Origin: Candidatus Saccharibacteria bacterium UBA3225
Lineage (GTDB): Bacteria; Patescibacteriota; Saccharimonadia; Saccharimonadales; Saccharimonadaceae
Direction: 5' to 3'
Length of the DNA stretch: 7,016 bases
NCBI GenBank assembly: GCA_002363515.1
Contig: DEVX01000036.1
Coordinates: forward strand, 1-7,016
Position 1 is the stretch's first letter; each line of letters starts with the position of its first letter. Under the pieces are notes generated by a model, which was given only the letters and a program-made list of their open reading frames with translations, did not search any database and had not been told where the DNA came from. The position numbers were made by a program, and so were the translations under genes. Below, one piece after another: positions 5,930 to 7,016 of the stretch.

Positions 5930-6784
5930 ATGAAAAGAAATTTTAACGAGTGGCTGGGAGAGTTTCGGGAAAGCATTGCCGACTATGGCTACTATATCGA
6001 CTTTCCTAAGATTCATAAAAACGTAGACGCCATCAAGGTGGAATTAAATATCTTAAACGCGCTTGTCGGTTCACAAAACATTGAGCAGGAATTTGACGAC
6101 CTTATCGCTAAATATCCTGAGACGCTAAAGTGTATTCCTATTTTATTGGCGGTTCGCTCTAATGAAATCTACGCAATAGATGAAGATGGTGAATTTACTT
6201 ATAACTTTAAAAAGATGAACTATTCTATTGAACAATATAAGGTTTTTATGCGTAAAACTGGCCTATTCGACCTTATCGCAAATCATATTATTAGCAACTT
6301 GGTAGATTATGCTACTGGCGTAGAAACTGGCCTAGATTCCAACGGTCGCAAGAATCGTGGCGGCCATATAATGGAAAATCTCGTGGAGGGTTATATCCAG
6401 AAAGCTGGTTATATCAAAGGTCAGAATTATTTTAAAGAAATGTATATTAGTGAAATCGAGAGTAAGTGGGGCATTGATCTCTCGGCCATTTCGAATCAAG
6501 GCAAAGCCGAAAAAAGATTCGATTTTGTTATTAAAACAGACAATATGATTTACGGTATAGAAACCAATTTCTATAATAGCACTGGCTCAAAGTTAAATGA
6601 AACTGCGCGTAGTTACAAGACTCTCGCGACAGAGGCAAAAACAATAGACGGGTTCAAGTTTGTTTGGTTCACCGATGGCAAAAACTGGAATAGCGCCAGG
6701 AACAACCTAGAAGAAACATTCGACGTATTAGACGACATTTATAACATTAATGACCTCGAGAGTGGCGTAATTGGGAGATTTTAG
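5930..6784 (+). CDS. dpnB: DpnII/MboI-type GATC restriction endonuclease
   Basis: This 284-aa type II endonuclease cuts unmethylated GATC. It resembles Streptococcus pneumoniae DpnII, as I remember that sequence, along nearly its whole length. Shared blocks include NFNEWL (4-9), DFPKIHKNV (24-32), ISNLVDYATGVETGLDSNGR (121-140), the KNRGGHIMEN region (141-150), KRFDFVI (195-201), IETNFYNSTGSKLNETARSY (210-229) and WFTDGKNW (246-253). The length equals the family norm, and all conserved blocks are intact, so it should be active. Likely metal-binding residues are D198 and E211 of a PD-(D/E)xK-type core; the usual Lys is replaced by Asn (ExN), which as I recall is also so in DpnII. The ATG at 5930 has GAAAGGAG ending 4 nt upstream, and starts 13 nt after the methyltransferase stop. 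Having the nuclease translated after the methylase from one message fits the need to protect DNA first. Confidence 0.96.
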   Translation: MKRNFNEWLGEFRESIADYGYYIDFPKIHKNVDAIKVELNILNALVGSQNIEQEFDDLIAKYPETLKCIPILLAVRSNEIYAIDEDGEFTYNFKKMNYSIEQYKVFMRKTGLFDLIANHIISNLVDYATGVETGLDSNGRKNRGGHIMENLVEGYIQKAGYIKGQNYFKEMYISEIESKWGIDLSAISNQGKAEKRFDFVIKTDNMIYGIETNFYNSTGSKLNETARSYKTLATEAKTIDGFKFVWFTDGKNWNSARNNLEETFDVLDDIYNINDLESGVIGRF

Positions 6785-6789
6785 CCTAT

Positions 6790-7016
6790 ATGCCCGATAA
6801 AAAGAAAGAGATAAAGAAATGGGAGCCAGACGGTTTTGAGTTAGAAATGACGAGCGTCTGGAGTTTCCCTAATCGTGGCAACTGGGCTACCCACGATGCA
6901 AAATGGCGCGGCAACTGGTCGCCGTATATTCCCCGAAATATTATTTTGAGATACTCCCAAGAAGGCGATTTGGTGCTTGACCAATTCGCCGGAGGCGGCA
7001 CTACTCTTGTTGAAGC
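6790..7016 (+). CDS. Second DNA methyltransferase (N4/N6 type), 5' part only
   Basis: Only the first 75 codons are inside the window; the frame is still open at the right edge. The start ATG at 6790 lies 5 nt after the endonuclease stop, with GGGAG (6773-6777) 12 nt upstream inside that gene. After a charged 15-residue head come SVWSFPNRGNW (22-32), GNWSPYIPRNIILRYS (41-56) and LVLDQFAGGGTTLVE (61-75). The last is an S-adenosylmethionine-binding motif I of amino-methyltransferases (DxFxGxGTT type), preceded by the motif X-like PRNIILRYS. Here motif I sits near the N-terminus, so the catalytic (D/N/S)PP(Y/F) motif must lie beyond the window. That order differs from DpnA, whose catalytic motif comes first. 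It may be a second methylase of the GATC system, as in M-R-M MboI loci, or belong to another restriction system starting here. Confidence 0.88.
   Translation, partial: MPDKKKEIKKWEPDGFELEMTSVWSFPNRGNWATHDAKWRGNWSPYIPRNIILRYSQEGDLVLDQFAGGGTTLVE

Noticed and set aside
6786..7001. Minus-strand 71-codon frame at the right edge
   Set aside because: The plus strand here encodes recognisable methyltransferase motifs X and I; the minus frame is a shadow.
6790..7016. Naming the partial gene dpnA
   Set aside because: Its motif order (X and I first) does not fit DpnA, and the catalytic half is outside the window.
1..7016. CRISPR arrays, tRNA/rRNA genes, insertion sequences, integrases or attachment sites
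   Set aside because: No regularly spaced repeats, cloverleaf-like genes, transposase or integrase sequences, or terminal repeats were seen on either strand.

Overview
The window is a compact, gene-dense piece of bacterial DNA, roughly 40% G+C by eye on sampled lines, using the standard bacterial code with strong Shine-Dalgarno sites. The DpnII-type genes and the composition would suit a low-GC Bacillota member or a Patescibacteria/Saccharibacteria-like genome. The sequence alone does not settle this.

Layout. Two gene groups diverge from a 111-bp promoter region (4741-4851). On the minus strand, four tightly coupled genes run leftward from 4740 to 69: a PLD-nuclease/superfamily-2 helicase fusion (713 aa), a very small protein of unknown family (63 aa from the best start), a zinc-hook SMC/Rad50/DndD-like ABC ATPase (643 aa), and a 143-aa protein that resembles Dnd (phosphorothioation) system-associated protein 4. 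On the plus strand is a DpnII/MboI-type restriction-modification cassette: an HTH-fused Dam-family adenine methyltransferase (4852-5916), a DpnII-family endonuclease (5930-6784), and the first 75 codons of a second, different methyltransferase (6790 to the window end).

How they may work together. The plus-strand genes form a GATC-specific restriction-modification system, and this is well supported. The minus-strand genes have the parts expected of a DNA-targeting defence module: a helicase with a nuclease-like domain, a DNA-gripping coiled-coil ATPase and two accessory proteins. They resemble Dnd-related restriction genes and, in general plan, ABC-three-component/Lamassu systems, but match none exactly as far as can be seen by eye. 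Together they look like a small defence island.

Regulation. The helicase start codon sits exactly where transcription from an extended -10 promoter should begin, so its mRNA is probably leaderless. The divergent promoter region holds several short repeats and the only non-coding GATC site of the window, which suggests control by the HTH-bearing methyltransferase, by methylation, or both. GATC itself is scarce: 8 sites against about 25 expected from composition.
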